Shown: in pieces, positions 11,919 to 24,400 of the stretch
Position numbering within the stretch: the first letter of the stretch is position 1
How the letters are laid out: each line of letters opens with the position of its first letter
From: Celoporthe dispersa
Lineage: Eukaryota > Ascomycota > Sordariomycetes > Diaporthales > Cryphonectriaceae
Direction of reading: 5' to 3'
Length of the DNA: 64,000 bases
NCBI GenBank assembly: GCA_016584495.1
Contig: WAID01000002.1
Location: 1,674,001 to 1,738,000 of the forward strand
Notes under the pieces: model-generated
Told to the model about the DNA's origin: nothing
The model's input: only the letters and a program-made list of their open reading frames with translations
The model's database searches: none
Position numbers and translations under genes: made by a program

Positions 11919-14900
11919 TTACCTGCGCGGCCCCTCGTCGGGCTCATTGGCGCTCAGGTAAGCATCGAACTCGTTCATGTACATCGAGCGGTACATGGCC
12001 ATCTCGTTTTCGTCGACCTCGAACATGTCGTCGATCTCGACCCACACCGCCTCCTCAAAGAACTTGTTGATCATGATCCGGAGATCCTGCTCTGTGAAGA
12101 GGGCGGTGTTGGCGCGGTCGGCCGGCAGCCAGTCCCGGAAGCCCTCTTCCCCGCGGGTGTGCTGGTGGTTCGAGACCTCCCGCACCCACAGCGAGTCCTG
12201 GTCCGCGAGGATGCGCCAGAGCTTGGCCATCGTGGCCGGCTTGGACATGTGGTCCCGCAGGTAGAGGAAGTAGTCGGAGCTGTAGAGGGTCTTGCGACCC
12301 GCGTTCTTGGCGTCCTTGAGCTCCTGGACCCTCTTCCTGTCTGCCTCCTTCATGTCCTCGAGGGCCTCCTTCGAGAATCTGCCCAGCCTTCCCCGCGGCT
12401 TCTTGATGATCTCCCGCATCGAAGGGCCGGCCAGGACCGGGGTGTACTCGGGCTTGTTGCCGAAGTCGTCAACGTTCTCGTCGTCGTCCTCCTCGCCCTT
12501 ATCCTCCTCTGTGGCGAGCGTCGGGAGGGCGGCGACGGCCGCCAACAACCTCATCCCCGCCTCCTTGGCCTGGGCCTCTGTCATAGGCTCCGCAGGAGTC
12601 GGCTCGGTAGGGGTCGGCTCCGCATCCTTAGTCGCCTCAGCAGGAGGAACCGCTGTGGCCTGCGGCCCTGCTTCTGGCGACTTGGCCCGCGGGCCCTTGG
12701 GTGTGAGGATCCTGCGGTCTGCGGGGTCATCGGCCTTCAGCTCTTCTCGCCCAGCCCAGGTGTTGGTGCCGTAGGACGCATCAGCGTGATCCTGCAGCCT
12801 GAGCGCGGTCTCGCGGCCTACAGACCGGACGCTGAAGGTGTTGAGGTCGATGTCCTGCGGCAGCAAGGGGTGGTCAGTCATGCAAGCTGTTTGAGATGTT
12901 TCAACAAGAAGAGGGCTGGGTTTTCTTACCTCGGTAGACCCCAGGCCCTGTCTGATAATCTCCTCGGCGCGGGAACGATACACGCCCGCTGGGATGCCCC
13001 GGAGATCCTGGTCCAGGAGTCTCACTTCCTCATCGGTCAGGCCGTGAGAGCCTGGCCCGTCACCCTGGGGCGCCGTCGTGGTCGCGCCCTCCCCGGCAGG
13101 CTCGGTGCTGGGGCCGGCCTTGGCCTTGTTCGCCGCGTTCATCCGGTCCAGGATCCGCTGGTAGCCTGGGCTCGGTCTGGCGGCAGGCGCAGGCAAGGAG
13201 ACGAAGGGGCGCGGTACGCCGGTGCCGAAGTTGAAGCCCGTGGTGTCGAACTTGAACCCGGTGAAGGAGATCCCACCGCTGTGACCTGCGGTGGTGGTGC
13301 TCGTCGAGGCCTCATCTGTCGGAGGCGCTGGGAGGGAGGAGGAGGGGATGCAGCTGGGACCTGGCTCCCTGTCTCCAATACTGGCAGGACCTGGTGTCTC
13401 TGCGACCGGGTCGTCAACTGCCATCATGTCGACGTCCTCCTCCTCCTCTGTGGTGTTGACCTGGGCTTTGATATCACCCTGGTCTACATCCACGTTGCCC
13501 ATATAACTACCAGCAGGGTCTTCAGCTGGTAGGGCCGGCCCGACAGGCTCCATATCGACGTCTTCGTCCTGGACAGTCTCCGGGCCGTAGACCATCTTGC
13601 CCTTCCCCTTGTCGATACTGGTAGGGCGGGCCTCTGTGTCGTCGGCCTGGTCCTCCATGTCGACGTCCTCGTTGCTAATAGCGAGGGCGCCAAAAGCTGC
13701 CGCGAGAGGCGCCATCATCTGGTCCTGGTCCTCCTGGCTGCTGGATGGGTAGTTCTCAGTCTGAACTCCCTCCATCGCCGCGTCCTCATCGTGAGGAACT
13801 TGTCGGCGCCAGTCTTGCTGGGCAGCGGCAGGGGCAGCGGCAGGACAGATTTCCGGCCGGATCTCTTCGACGTGGTCCATAGCCACGCCTTCATCGTTGA
13901 AGAGATCGTCCTCGGGCTGCTGGCCTTGGTCGACATGGTCCGTCTCCACGTTCTCGTGGCTGGTAGGCTGGGCGACGAGAACCTGCTGAGGACAGCCTTG
14001 ATCAGTATTGTGCTCTCCCTCCTGTGGCTCGTCGGCCTTCTCCATGAACATGTCTCCATAATTAGGGATAGATGGTCCGCCCTGCTCCTGGGGAGTGCTT
14101 ACGTTGGAAACATTTGGCTCCAGGGCCGATACCAGCTCTTTGGCGGCCACATCCTCAGATGTGACGCGCCCAAAATCGTCTCCACCCTCCGTCTCATCCG
14201 ACTTTGGGCACGACTTCTGATCTCTGATGGGAGAGACATCCTTGATGTCCTCCTCAACATCGACCCCGGACGGTCCGCCCTCCTCCTTGGGAGGGCTCGG
14301 CTTGGACTCATCCGACTTGGGGGCGACTTCTTCTCCTTGATCGGAGAAGAAATATATATGTCGCCCCCGAAGTGAAGCGCACCCGCCGTCTCTGGCTCCT
14401 TCTCCTCCTGCTGCTGCTTCTGCTCTGGGCTCTTCTGGCCTCTGGCGTGCGTGGGGGGGAAGGGGTGATCTCGGTGGTGGCGGGGGGGCCGCGGGCCTGC
14501 TGGGCTGGCTGCTCGGAGTCTCCGGCAGCCTGAGCGGGCGAACCCGACACGCCCACAGCGGGAGCCACGTCTGTGGCCTTGGGGTCCTCATGAGGACCAT
14601 CGTCGTCGGACCTGATGTTGGTCGCGACGACAGGCAGGTCCTCATTGTCTGCCGAGGACGGGGCAGACTGACCCTGGGTCTCGACATCCAGGGTGGCCTC
14701 CTGCTGAGCTGGCTGCTTGCTCGAGGAGGGAGGGCTCGGCGGCTCCTGCTCTTGGTCATCGCTCGCGAGAGCGTCCCCAGTCACCGCAGTCGCCACGTCG
14801 CCCTCCTCGTCCTCTTGCTCGCGACGACCAGTCTCATCCGAGACCACCTTTCCGTCGACACCTCCCGCTGCGGCTGTCCTCAGGCTGCTGTCGTCCTCCT

Positions 14901-16452
14901 GGGTCTGGCTCTGAGGGGCGGCGGCCTTGTCCTTGCCGTCGTCTGCCTGGTTGGAAGTGGACTGGACGAGCTTGTCGTACTCGCCCTGCAGCTTCTCCAG
15001 GTCAGACTTCGTCCGGAGGGTGGCGCGCTTCACCTGGCTCATGTCGCGGCTGAGTTTCTTGTACATGTCCCAGCGGTTCTTGGCCCTGAGGAGGGCGTCC
15101 TGGACCTTCTTCTTCAGCTCCGCGCACTCCTCCTGGAGGCTCTCGTGCTGGTCGTAGAGGGTCTGGCCCTCCCCGAAGAGGTACTTGGCGTATTCGACCA
15201 CCTCGAAATACTCCTTGGTGGCCGTGACCTTCCACTCCTGCAGCTCCTTCAGCTCGCCCTCTGTCTTTGCGAGGGCGGCCTTGATAGCCTGCAAAACAGT
15301 GTCGGGCGCCTTGTCGGAGGCAGTCTGCTTCTCATCTGGCAGCTGCTGCTCCTCCCTCTTCTCGGCCCCCATATTCTTCTGCTCCTTCTCGTCCTGGAGC
15401 TTCTTGACCTCGGCACGCGCCTTCTCCAGCTCGGCCTTGGTCTTCTGAAGCTCGTCATCGGACTTCTCCGGAGCACCTTCCTTCTCGTCCTTGGCCTTCT
15501 TCAGCTCGCCCTTCGCGTTGGTGAGGGCGATCTTGGCCTTGTGCAGCTGCTTCTTGGTCTTCTCCTGCTCGGCTAGCAGGGCCGTGTTGATCTCGGCGAC
15601 CTCGCCGCACTGCCTCGCGGCCTTCTGAAGCTCCTCGTCCTGCTGGGCGAGCACCTCCTGCTGCTTGACGGACTCGCCTGCAGCGTTCTGCAGCTGCTGG
15701 GCGAGATCGTCGCGCTGCTGGGCGGCCTCCCTCAGCTTCTTGGACGTCTCGTCTCGCTGGGCCAGGACCTTCTTCACATCCCTGGCGTGCTCGTCCCGCT
15801 GCTCGGCGGTCTCTCGCAGGCGCTGGCTCTGGCGAGCGGCAAGCTCCTCGTGCTTGGAGGCCTGCTTCTGGCGCTGCCTGATCTCCTCGTGCAGCTGCTT
15901 GGTGACGTGGACCAACTGCTGGTTGTGCACCTTGCGCAGCTCCTCGATCACGTCGCTGCGGTCGTCCTTGGCGATGTTCTCGAGCCTCTCCAGACGCTCT
16001 AGCAACAGGTTGTTGTTTCGGTTCGCGTCGGCAATCTCGACGGCGTTCCGGTGGGAGATGTTGGTGATACGGTCGGAGAGGTCATCGATCTGGCGGTCCT
16101 TGTCGCGCAGCTTCTGGCTGACAGCGTCCAGCTCTTGGGTGACCTTGTTCTTGCAGTAGCTCTCCAGCTGCAAGCATTTGTCAGTGCTGCTGTCCGACAC
16201 CCTAAAAGACTGTCTGGGGAGTAAAGCTCTGGTTGTTCTTACCGAAGACTGAAGCAGCTCGAAGGCGCTCTTGTTATCGCCATCTGTATCCTTGGCCTCC
16301 TTCGTCTTGTCCTGCTTGTCGCTCGTCTCAGCGACTGTGGCGAGGACTCGGCCGCAGGAAGCGGCAAAGTTGGGCCTGGTCATGCAAGCAAATGCAACAG
16401 TAGCCACCGCGAGGACGATGCCGAAAAAGAAGGCGAAGATTACGTTCTCCAT
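11919..16452 (-). CDS. Large unrecognised membrane-anchored coiled-coil and acidic-repeat protein (two apparent frameshifts)
   Basis: Read as a single gene of about 1461 aa with two 75-nt introns (16168–16242 and 12855–12929). The start at 16452 begins MENVIFAFFFGIVLAVATVAFAC, one TM anchor. Residues ~70–560 are long heptad-rich coiled coil (Lys/Glu/Gln/Ala). An acidic low-complexity part follows, with repeated EDVDM-like motifs and a short FxFG-like patch (TGFKFDTTGFNFG, about 13215–13270). A globular-looking C-terminus (about 11922–12480) is rich in Trp, Tyr and Asp/Glu. As written the frame breaks twice, at G7 (14453–14459) and G5 (14319–14323), each short of one base. The middle frame is real because it supplies SPIKEKKSPPKSDES, which mirrors SPIRDQKSCPKSDET encoded just after it. 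It could instead be two adjacent genes. The TM plus coiled coil suggest an ER or nuclear-envelope scaffold (inference). I do not recognise the family. Confidence 0.6.
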
Positions 16453-16509
16453 TGTGAAGGACGACTGGAGATGACGCGGGAAGGGAAAGGGAAATGACGG
16501 GTAAAGGAA

Positions 16510-16805
16510 GACGAGTGGGTGACCTTTATGGTGCCTTGACTCGCTTCGGTCGTTGTTGATGGCAACGACGGGAGGAAAAAAGGGAAAGGGAGGGGAGATG
16601 TGATGATGAGAGTGAAGGGGAGAAGAAGACGAGCGGGTGACCGTTGGGTGCCTTGGCTCGCTTCTGTCGTTGTTGATGGCAACGACAAGAAAGAGGAGGG
16701 AAAGAGAGAGGGAGAGAGTGTGTGATGATGAGAGGGAAAGGTAGTCGTCTTGACTTCCTGTTTCGAGAACGAGCGGGTGACCAATGGGTGCCTTGACTCG
16801 TCTCT
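16510..16805. repeat. Tandem repeat (~120–135 nt, about 2.3 copies) upstream of the large coiled-coil gene
   Basis: Copies begin near 16510, 16630 and 16768. Each holds GAG(C/T)GGGTGACC, then GGTGCCTTG(A/G)CTCG; the first two add CTTC(G/T)GTCGTTGTTGATGGCAACGAC and a GA-rich stretch with GTGATGATGAGAG, while the third is truncated. The array lies 60–350 nt upstream of the ATG at 16452, so it is in the promoter or 5' UTR. Two copies carry TTGACTCG, which contains the TGACTC half-site recognised by fungal Gcn4/CPC-1-type bZIP proteins; this function is inferred. Confidence 0.8.
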
Positions 16806-17989
16806 GGACGAGGTTGTCAGATCGACGCGTTGATGGTGGTAGGGCGCGATTTGCAATGATCAAGTAAACAGAGAAAAGACGAATCTATCTCTGATGTCGC
16901 GTTGGTCAAAGACAAATCTCGAGAACGGTTCCGTAAACAAATGCGTTTGTAATGGCTGGTAACAAAAGCAGAAAGGAACTGTTCGCGTTGGTGGGAGAAA
17001 GGAAAGAAATCTCAAGTCTGGTTGCAGCCTCAACTGCAGCAGGATTATATAGTAGCAAGTAGGGGCGGTACCCACTATTTTCTGTGAATTAATTGAAGCT
17101 ATCGTTGTTTTTTTATTGTTTTTTTTGCTAGCTTTCGCAGGTGAGTGAATGGCAGTGGCAGGCAGCTGCCAGCAACAGCCTCGTGACAGCAGCCTTGCTC
17201 CCCCTTCCCTGACCCCCTGCACAACTGGCCCATCTTGTCTGCCCCCCCACCAACAGCAGCACTGTCAACTACAATGATGAATAGGGGGTATTGTGAAGAA
17301 CAGTAACATCTTAAGCTCCACTGATTGTTAAACAAACAAATAAGGGTGTTAATCAGACTGTGCAGCTGATGAGGCTCTTCATGTTGCTGAAACCTTGTAA
17401 ACAAGACCCCTGTAATACTCAGCCAATCAGAGAGAGATATGAAGAGCCTTGCGGACGAGGCTCTACACTTCTCTCACATGCTGCCATCAACACTGCCCTT
17501 CATGGTCCAAATTCCATATTTCACAGGACTAGGAATAGAAAAAAAAGTCAAATTTTGATACCAAATGTTTATCTATCCTTGCTCATGGCGCCTCGCTCGC
17601 GGAACTGCCTCTACGGACTGGCTTGTGCTGGTGCTCGCGCCCACAGCGCGGGACATGCCTGCCCACCTAGCACCGCGTCCAACCTCGCGCGGTGTGCCTC
17701 CTGAGTCCAAAACAATACTTACAAAGCTGGCGCGTCGCAGAAACGCTTGATCCGTTATCCCTCTACAGACACACTGCCTCTGAACCCAAGCAAGGCTGAC
17801 CGACCTCACGAGAAACCGATTCGACCTCGACAACCCCCCCGTCCCTGACCGCTGACCAAGATCAAGCTGAGAGAAGCTTGGGAGGTGCCACGACTGGAAG
17901 CGCGAGACCCTCTTCGAGTCCCATACAAACAGTGTTCTGCATTTGCTATCCAACGTGCTTCAGCATCCGTCAGTGGTTCCCATTGACGG
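16806..17989. other. Upstream region, no gene seen
   Basis: Continues the 5' region of the large minus-strand gene and runs into the transposon remnant. A minus-strand TATA-like element lies in gattatatag near 17043. Short open frames have no recognisable product. Confidence 0.35.
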
Positions 17990-18480
17990 GCAGAAATCAG
18001 TGCCTACGATGATGCCTCCTGGGCTTACGACCTCGCCACGCGCCGATCTACGGCTAGATACATTGCTTCTGTGGCTGTGGCGGCCGTGATGTGGGAATCG
18101 AAGCTTCAGATCCTCGTGGCTCCATCAGCTACGGAAACCGAATTCGTCAACCTGACCCTGGCCGGCTAGGTCGTCATCTGGGTCTGTTCTTTCGTCAGGG
18201 AATTCGGCCTTTAAGGTTGGAGAAACCACTGCTGCTTTCTACAGAGAGCCTGCATACCAGACACAATATCCTTAATAAGAACAACGCGGCTAGAACGCGT
18301 CCCATGGATATCCGATACATATAGATCGTCGAACGCACCAGCCAAGGAGACTTTCGCATCAGCCACACCACTACTAATGAGATGGCTGCAGACGACCCTA
18401 CGAAGCCTCTCAAGGCCAGCAAGCACGCCGAATTCGTACAGATAATGGAACTATTTCTTTATTCGATCTATATAAGTGAC
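17990..18480 (+). mobile_element. Decayed Ty1/copia retrotransposon fragment (RNase H end of pol)
   Basis: From 17999 the reading SAYDDASWAYDLATRRSTARY, then WESKLQILVAPSATETEFVNLTLAG, matches the copia reverse-transcriptase/RNase H pattern (DADWA-DL-TRRSTSGY; W-SK-Q–VA-S-TEAE-AL). After an in-frame TAG and a frame change, ARTRPMDIRY at about 18290–18320 matches ARTKHIDIRYH. EMAADDPTKPL then KASKHAEFV (about 18378–18438) matches ADxLTKPL. Several stops and at least one frameshift show that it is dead. No LTR, integrase or gag was identified around it. Confidence 0.8.
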
Positions 18481-21400
18481 GATGGATGGATTCGAAAGGG
18501 AACCACAGGCACGCAGAAGGATAGGGGTTTTACTGGGGAAAACACCACGAGGGTCGTCAACATTTCCCTTCCAGGCAAGAGACGCGGCACAGTTCTAGGC
18601 CAGAGTAGGGAAGTTGCCTGAAAAGAGGGGGGGTTTGGGAGCGCTGGGGTTGCGGTTGGCGAGGACCGGTGACTCACCAGCCCATGCATGCCCGGCACGC
18701 ACCTGCTCTGCCTTTCCTAGATAGCTTCAGCCACCAGGCTTAGCTGGACTTTCCTTCCTTCCTTTGTCCTGCAGCACAGCTTTCAACATAAATTTCCTCC
18801 ATAATCTCAACACGCGTTGGGAAGAGATCACCTACAAGTATCGCCGTTGCTGACCAGTCACCGGGCCCCAGAGGACCACCCGCGATGGGCTTCAAAGCCT
18901 TGCCTTATTGGATGAGATCCTCGCTTCCCATGGGCTGCCAGGACCTGGCCCATCTTTCACGGTGCCTGCCTTCGTCGGCAACATTGACAACACGTCATCT
19001 TGAGGTTACGCGTGCGAGCTCATAGAAACAAGAAGCAGACGCGTTGGTTTAGAAGCCCATACATCGATCGATCTTTGCGAGAATTTCAAGGCGGTGTGTT
19101 TACTCTTACAATTCTGGCCAGGGACTGTAGGCTACCAGTTCATCAGACCTGTATGAATCAAGTACGGCGGCGCTGACACTGATATAAGGACGGGCTGGCT
19201 CCCAAGTATTACTAGAATAATCACGCCACATCAGATGTGCAACATACGACATCTTCAGGAGCTGGCTCAACGCGACTTGACGTCCGAAGTTGGCTTTACA
19301 ATATGGTCATCAGGCCTTTCGATGAAGGGCAGTGGCCGGTCCATCATCACTTCTACGATCCACCATCTGGAAAAAGAATCCGAAAGACATCGGTTAAACT
19401 GGGAGAGCGGATACACTCGATACTTCCAGGCATGTCCAGGGCTGCGGGGATCCTGTCAAGAGGACGGGACTGTCTTCCACATGGAGACTACAATACTGTG
19501 CGAGATTCTCGCCAGGGGTGGCCAATCCTTTTTCTGCTCTCAAAGGAATTATCTTAATACCTTTTCTACTATTGTAAATTATGTCCATTGAGTTGCGTAT
19601 CATTGTGTTGGTGTTCGCCACGATGTCGAGCTGCACAACGAGTTTCAAGACAATGACCTCTTGGAGGGTGAAGGCTATTGTCGATAGGGTTGTCGTAACA
19701 ACAATCACCACGTCAATTGTGACGACAGTCTTCCAATGCGAGGCGCGTACCGTTTGCACAACAGCCTGCCGAAACGGATACTAATTCACTGTGCGCCGCA
19801 GTCCTTACGTCTGGGCCGGGCATCGTCTTCCCGTGGCTATGACACGCAATCCAAGGTTCAAGTCTGGTACTCTAGCAGCTTCTCTGGTCTGACTATCGAG
19901 CAAGTTTAATCTCGCAGTTCATGCCAAGCACCGATCAGGAAGAGAACCTGGCCCGAAATTTGGGCGAAGAGAAAAGGCGCATTCTTCTAGGTCCGATCTG
20001 ACTCGGGGATGCCCCTGGTTGAGGATATCCGCAGAAAGGGAGAAGGGGGAAAACAGGCCAACACGTCGAGTGCAGACGGCTATGCCCTCTCCCCTCCAAG
20101 AGGCCATGATGATGATGACGATGGGCAGCAGCACGTTTCTCTCGCATCCAGGATAACAAAGACCGACAGATCAGCCAGGACAATGAAACAACCCACCGCT
20201 GTCATGTGTTCACAGTACCCCGAAAGAGCAGGTCGGATGATCCAACGGGCCGAAGAGGCAGCACGAGGTTGGTAAAGATCATCATGATGGGCGGGATCAG
20301 CACACGAGTCGCTTTCCTGAAGGGTCGTGCAGATTTTGGATCTGCGAGAGGTGGATAGGTTGAGCATTACCCACATGCTCAATCTGGGAGGGAAGCAATC
20401 AGAAAGAAGACAGCGTGAGTGCTGCTGCTGCTGCTGCCGCCGCTGTGCCGCTGTGCCGCACATGTGGTTGGAAAGCTAACACGCACTGACGAAGAAATAC
20501 GACTCAGACACGGGAGACTAGCACTTAGGGGTCCAGGAGCTAGGCAGCAAGAAGAGAGATGTAGCCAGTCCAAGGCACTTGGGGGAAGAGGACGGTGAGC
20601 TCCGGGATGTGCCAGCGAAGGGAATAGGCCTTCTCTGGTCCCCCTCAGCGCCCTTTTCTCGGCCTTCCCCCTTTTCCCTTCTTGCACACACACTTACTCC
20701 TGTCCAAGAGTCTTTGAAACTCTTGATACTTACTATTAATACCGCGACACCATGAGGCGCACCCATGCTCCTCCCCCCCCTGGGGCTATCGCACCAAGCT
20801 CAGGCCATGGTCCAGATCATATGAAGGGGGAGAAGAAGAAAGAGAAGAAGAAAAAAGGAAAAAAAAGGCCAAGTGGACCTATGGATCTCGGAGTCCGTGG
20901 TCAGCCCGGAATGCCAAGTATTCCGGTACAGTGGCTTAGGGCAATATAACCCCCTTAGCGTAGCGTTCCGAGGCTGCTGGACCCAACGGCAACACGTGTC
21001 GATGCTACTCGACGAGACTCCCGACTGGACCATCGCCATCAGAGAAATTAAAGCAAACCCGCCCCTCTGGGTTTGTCCTGTGATGATCGACAACCCAAAC
21101 CCAGTCGGATGAGATCTGGGTACGGCAGGCCAACTACCGACGGTGATCTGCACTCGCCCACGATGCTTGACCCCCCTTCCTCCTTCCCAACGTGCGTGCG
21201 TTGCTAAAGTGCTCCATCCTCCACCAACGCTCGGGACGCACGACCGCCGATCTGCAGGGAAAAAGAGAGAGAAAAAACAGAAAGGTCAGATGACGAAGGA
21301 ATCTTCCGTCCTGTGTGGAACCGCCACCGACGCAATCGCAGAGGTCTGAGGGGGGGAAGGAGATGTTTGTTGAACGGAAGAGGCCGCTTGTCCCCTGTTC

Positions 21401-24400
21401 GGGCTGGTGTTGGTCCGCACGGTTCCAAGAGATGAGTCTACTAAGTGCCATGGCAGTAAGTGCAGTACCCGCAAGGGGGAGATGAGGGGAGAGAGGAGGG
21501 AAGAGAGAGCCAGGGAAAGAAAAAAAAACGTTTGACTCGTCGAGACCAAAGGAGCGCCAACGATCGTTAGTTGCTTCCCCCCCCCCCAGAGGCGGTCCCT
21601 CTACACCTCTTTAGCGTAGGCACCACCGCCACCGCCAGCGGAGGCGCGCCAATGCCGGCAGTCGTGGTCGAGAGACAGAGAGGAGGGTCGAGTGGCAGTC
21701 GAAATGGTCCTGCTGGGCGGAGGCGGATGGGTCTGCGCGGGCGGAGAGATAGAGATAGGAACTACCCATAGTAAGCAAGTGGTACTATGATTATATATGT
21801 GTATGAGGAGGGGGGATGGAAATCGGGGAGTGGGAACATCGTGAACAAGATGGGGACGCGTGGATCGAAAATCGATCGAAGGGTACAGCCGGATGCAGTG
21901 AGCGATTCATGCTGTGTCGATCTCTTTTTTTTTTCTTTCTTTCTGGGGGGCCTGGTCAGAGATCGCGTGTAAGTCATGGCGGCGGCGAGGTTTGGATGGA
22001 GAGAGCCCAAAACCAAAAAAAGCACAACCACCAAGCTCCCTCAGCAGGATGGTCCATCAGGTTAAACTTTAGGTCTTGTCCTCTTTCGCCATCAATGTTG
22101 TGGTGTCTTGAGCGTGAGACGACGGAGCATATGTGAGCCTGGGTGTTAGAGGAGGCTCCTTTTTTTCTCTCTCTTTCCTTTCTTCTCTCTTTCTTTCCTG
22201 ACAGAGGATCGAAGATGAGCCGTGAATTCTTATTATGTATCAATCACACTGCATTTAGTTAACCACGCAAGCACGGGAAAAAGTTTCGATGGTGATGTTG
22301 CATTGCGGATGTGGCGCGATAGAATACGACGCTGCCCACACAGGAAGAGAGGGTCAAAAACCAAAAACAAAAAAGGGTCCCGTCTCCTACTACTACCTAC
22401 ATACATCTCATTCTCCGTACGTACGCGGGATGGATACGTCGGCAATACGCGAGCCCTCGGTAGCGAAAACTGATTGTATGGCAACACACACTATCGCAAA
22501 AAAAAAAAAAAAAATAAGAAAAAACAAAAAGAGGCCCACAGCACTACTGCCAAGTATGTATGTATTTAATGCAATCCGAGGCTGCGGTGCAAGGTGATTC
22601 CTCTGTGCATCCGCGGAGGAACCTTACCATGGCTATGGGGGCCGCCAGAGCCCATCCAGGAAGGTCGTTTCACGGCTCTGCGTCCGTAAACCCGAGCTGT
22701 AGATAGGTGGAGCCTGGCTCGCCTGGTTCGCTCGTTCACTTTTCTCCTCTGCTGTGCCTGTGTCGCCTACAGGTTCTAGCCAGTGGCCCTTAGGCCTGTA
22801 CTATAGCGCCTCTATGGTATAGGATGATCCGTAGAGCCGGCCGAGAATCGCCTCGAGCCGAAGGAGGCGTGTGTGTGCGCGAGCGAGAGCCACAGAGAGG
22901 GGAACAGGGTCTCGCATCCTGCAAGATTACCCCTTGCATTAACCGCCCCATCCTTGACAGGAAGGAAGTCGGAAGAGGGAGAGCGGAGGGGGTTGCATCG
23001 GTTACAGATCGGTCAGTGAAGGTGGTTGGGCTCGCGTGTCATAGGCGAGCTGATCAATGCGGATTGCTCGCACGAGAGAGGTAGCCCGCTCGAGCGAGGT
23101 GAATTGGTTCGTCATTCTTTTCCTTCTGTGCTCTTTTTTTTTTTTTGGTCCTTTTTTTCCCTTCCACTTCCTATCTTTGCTTCGGTCAACCTTTCATTTA
23201 TACTTTCTCTTGGTGTCGCGCCTAAATAGTAGCCCGGGTTTCGACGTTGAGCCTGAAGGAAATCAACAGCACGGGATGATATTGTATTACCCATTCTGGC
23301 AACACGATGAAGAGGCGGGCACAAGGAATAAGCGGTAGCCGGGAGAAGAAAATGCGATGGCTCGAGAAAGAGAGCAAAAGAAGTGGTCTACCGGAAGTGG
23401 CTGGCTTGAAACCCGCCCTCCCAGGAACAATAACCCCCCAAAGCCCACACACAGCATCTTCTCCCCCCCTGCCGTTGATCAAAACGGATACTTCCGAACG
23501 AACCACGCTGATGACAGCTCGGGTTCCCCCTGGTCACGGCCCCTGCGACCTAGGTGGATGCCCTCCCAGGAAGGGGAGAGGTGCGAGGGAGGGGTTTTTC
23601 CACCCTCCAGCGCCACGCAGCCTTTTTTTTTTCTTTTGACTTTTTTTCTTTTCTTCCCCTTTCTACTTCTCATCTCCGCAGGCCTGTTATTTCTAGAAGC
23701 ATAATCGTTTAATGGGTGTGTTCTCCGACCGGCCGACCTCCTTCCTCCTCCTCGTCAAGGGGCGATAAGGCTGAATGCCAGGGTACGGTGGTTTAGTTTT
23801 ATGGTACTCTGGTACATGTTAGGACTATTTATTTTACCATGTAGCTGGGAGCCACCGAGACCCTCATGTCGAACGAGGATCGGAGGAAGGGAAAGGAGGC
23901 CCCCCCCAAACAAAAGGAAAGAAAGAAAGGGAAAAAAGAGAGGGAGGTGGGTTTCGTCTGTTCTCTCCCCACGGTGGGTTACATTGTGATCTCTAGACCC
24001 TCTCTCTTGCCTCTCTCACACAGGCACACCACATATGCACCTCTGCACTGCAGTGACTGTACATACAAGCACATGCACGCAGGGATGATAATTTTCCCAC
24101 TCGTTATTGTTTTTTTTTTTTTGTTTTTGCCACACCCCAAATCTCGTCGGGAGCTCCCACCCGGGTCGCCGTTTCATCTCGGACCTCTTGGCCACTGAGC
24201 AAATCATATCGTCAGGCTCCGACTTGCCACCACCCAGCATTGGTGTACGCCGAGGAGATGCATTGTAGTGCCCTGGCACCCCGAACATTAATATCTAGTC
24301 TACTGTATCGCATTCGCTTTAAAAGATGGCCCAAGATGCCCAAGAGTCGCTAGAGTTAACTAGCAGCTAGCCCAGACAGTGGAGAGGGAAAGCCTTCAGG

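Noticed and set aside
11727..13532. 601-codon plus-strand open frame
   Set aside because: It lies opposite the large minus-strand gene; its Leu/Val/Arg/Gly-rich composition is that expected from the antisense of Glu/Asp-rich codons.
16453..16863. N-terminal extension of the large protein to an in-frame upstream ATG
   Set aside because: The added residues are the translated tandem promoter repeat, and MENVIFAFFFG gives a proper membrane anchor start.
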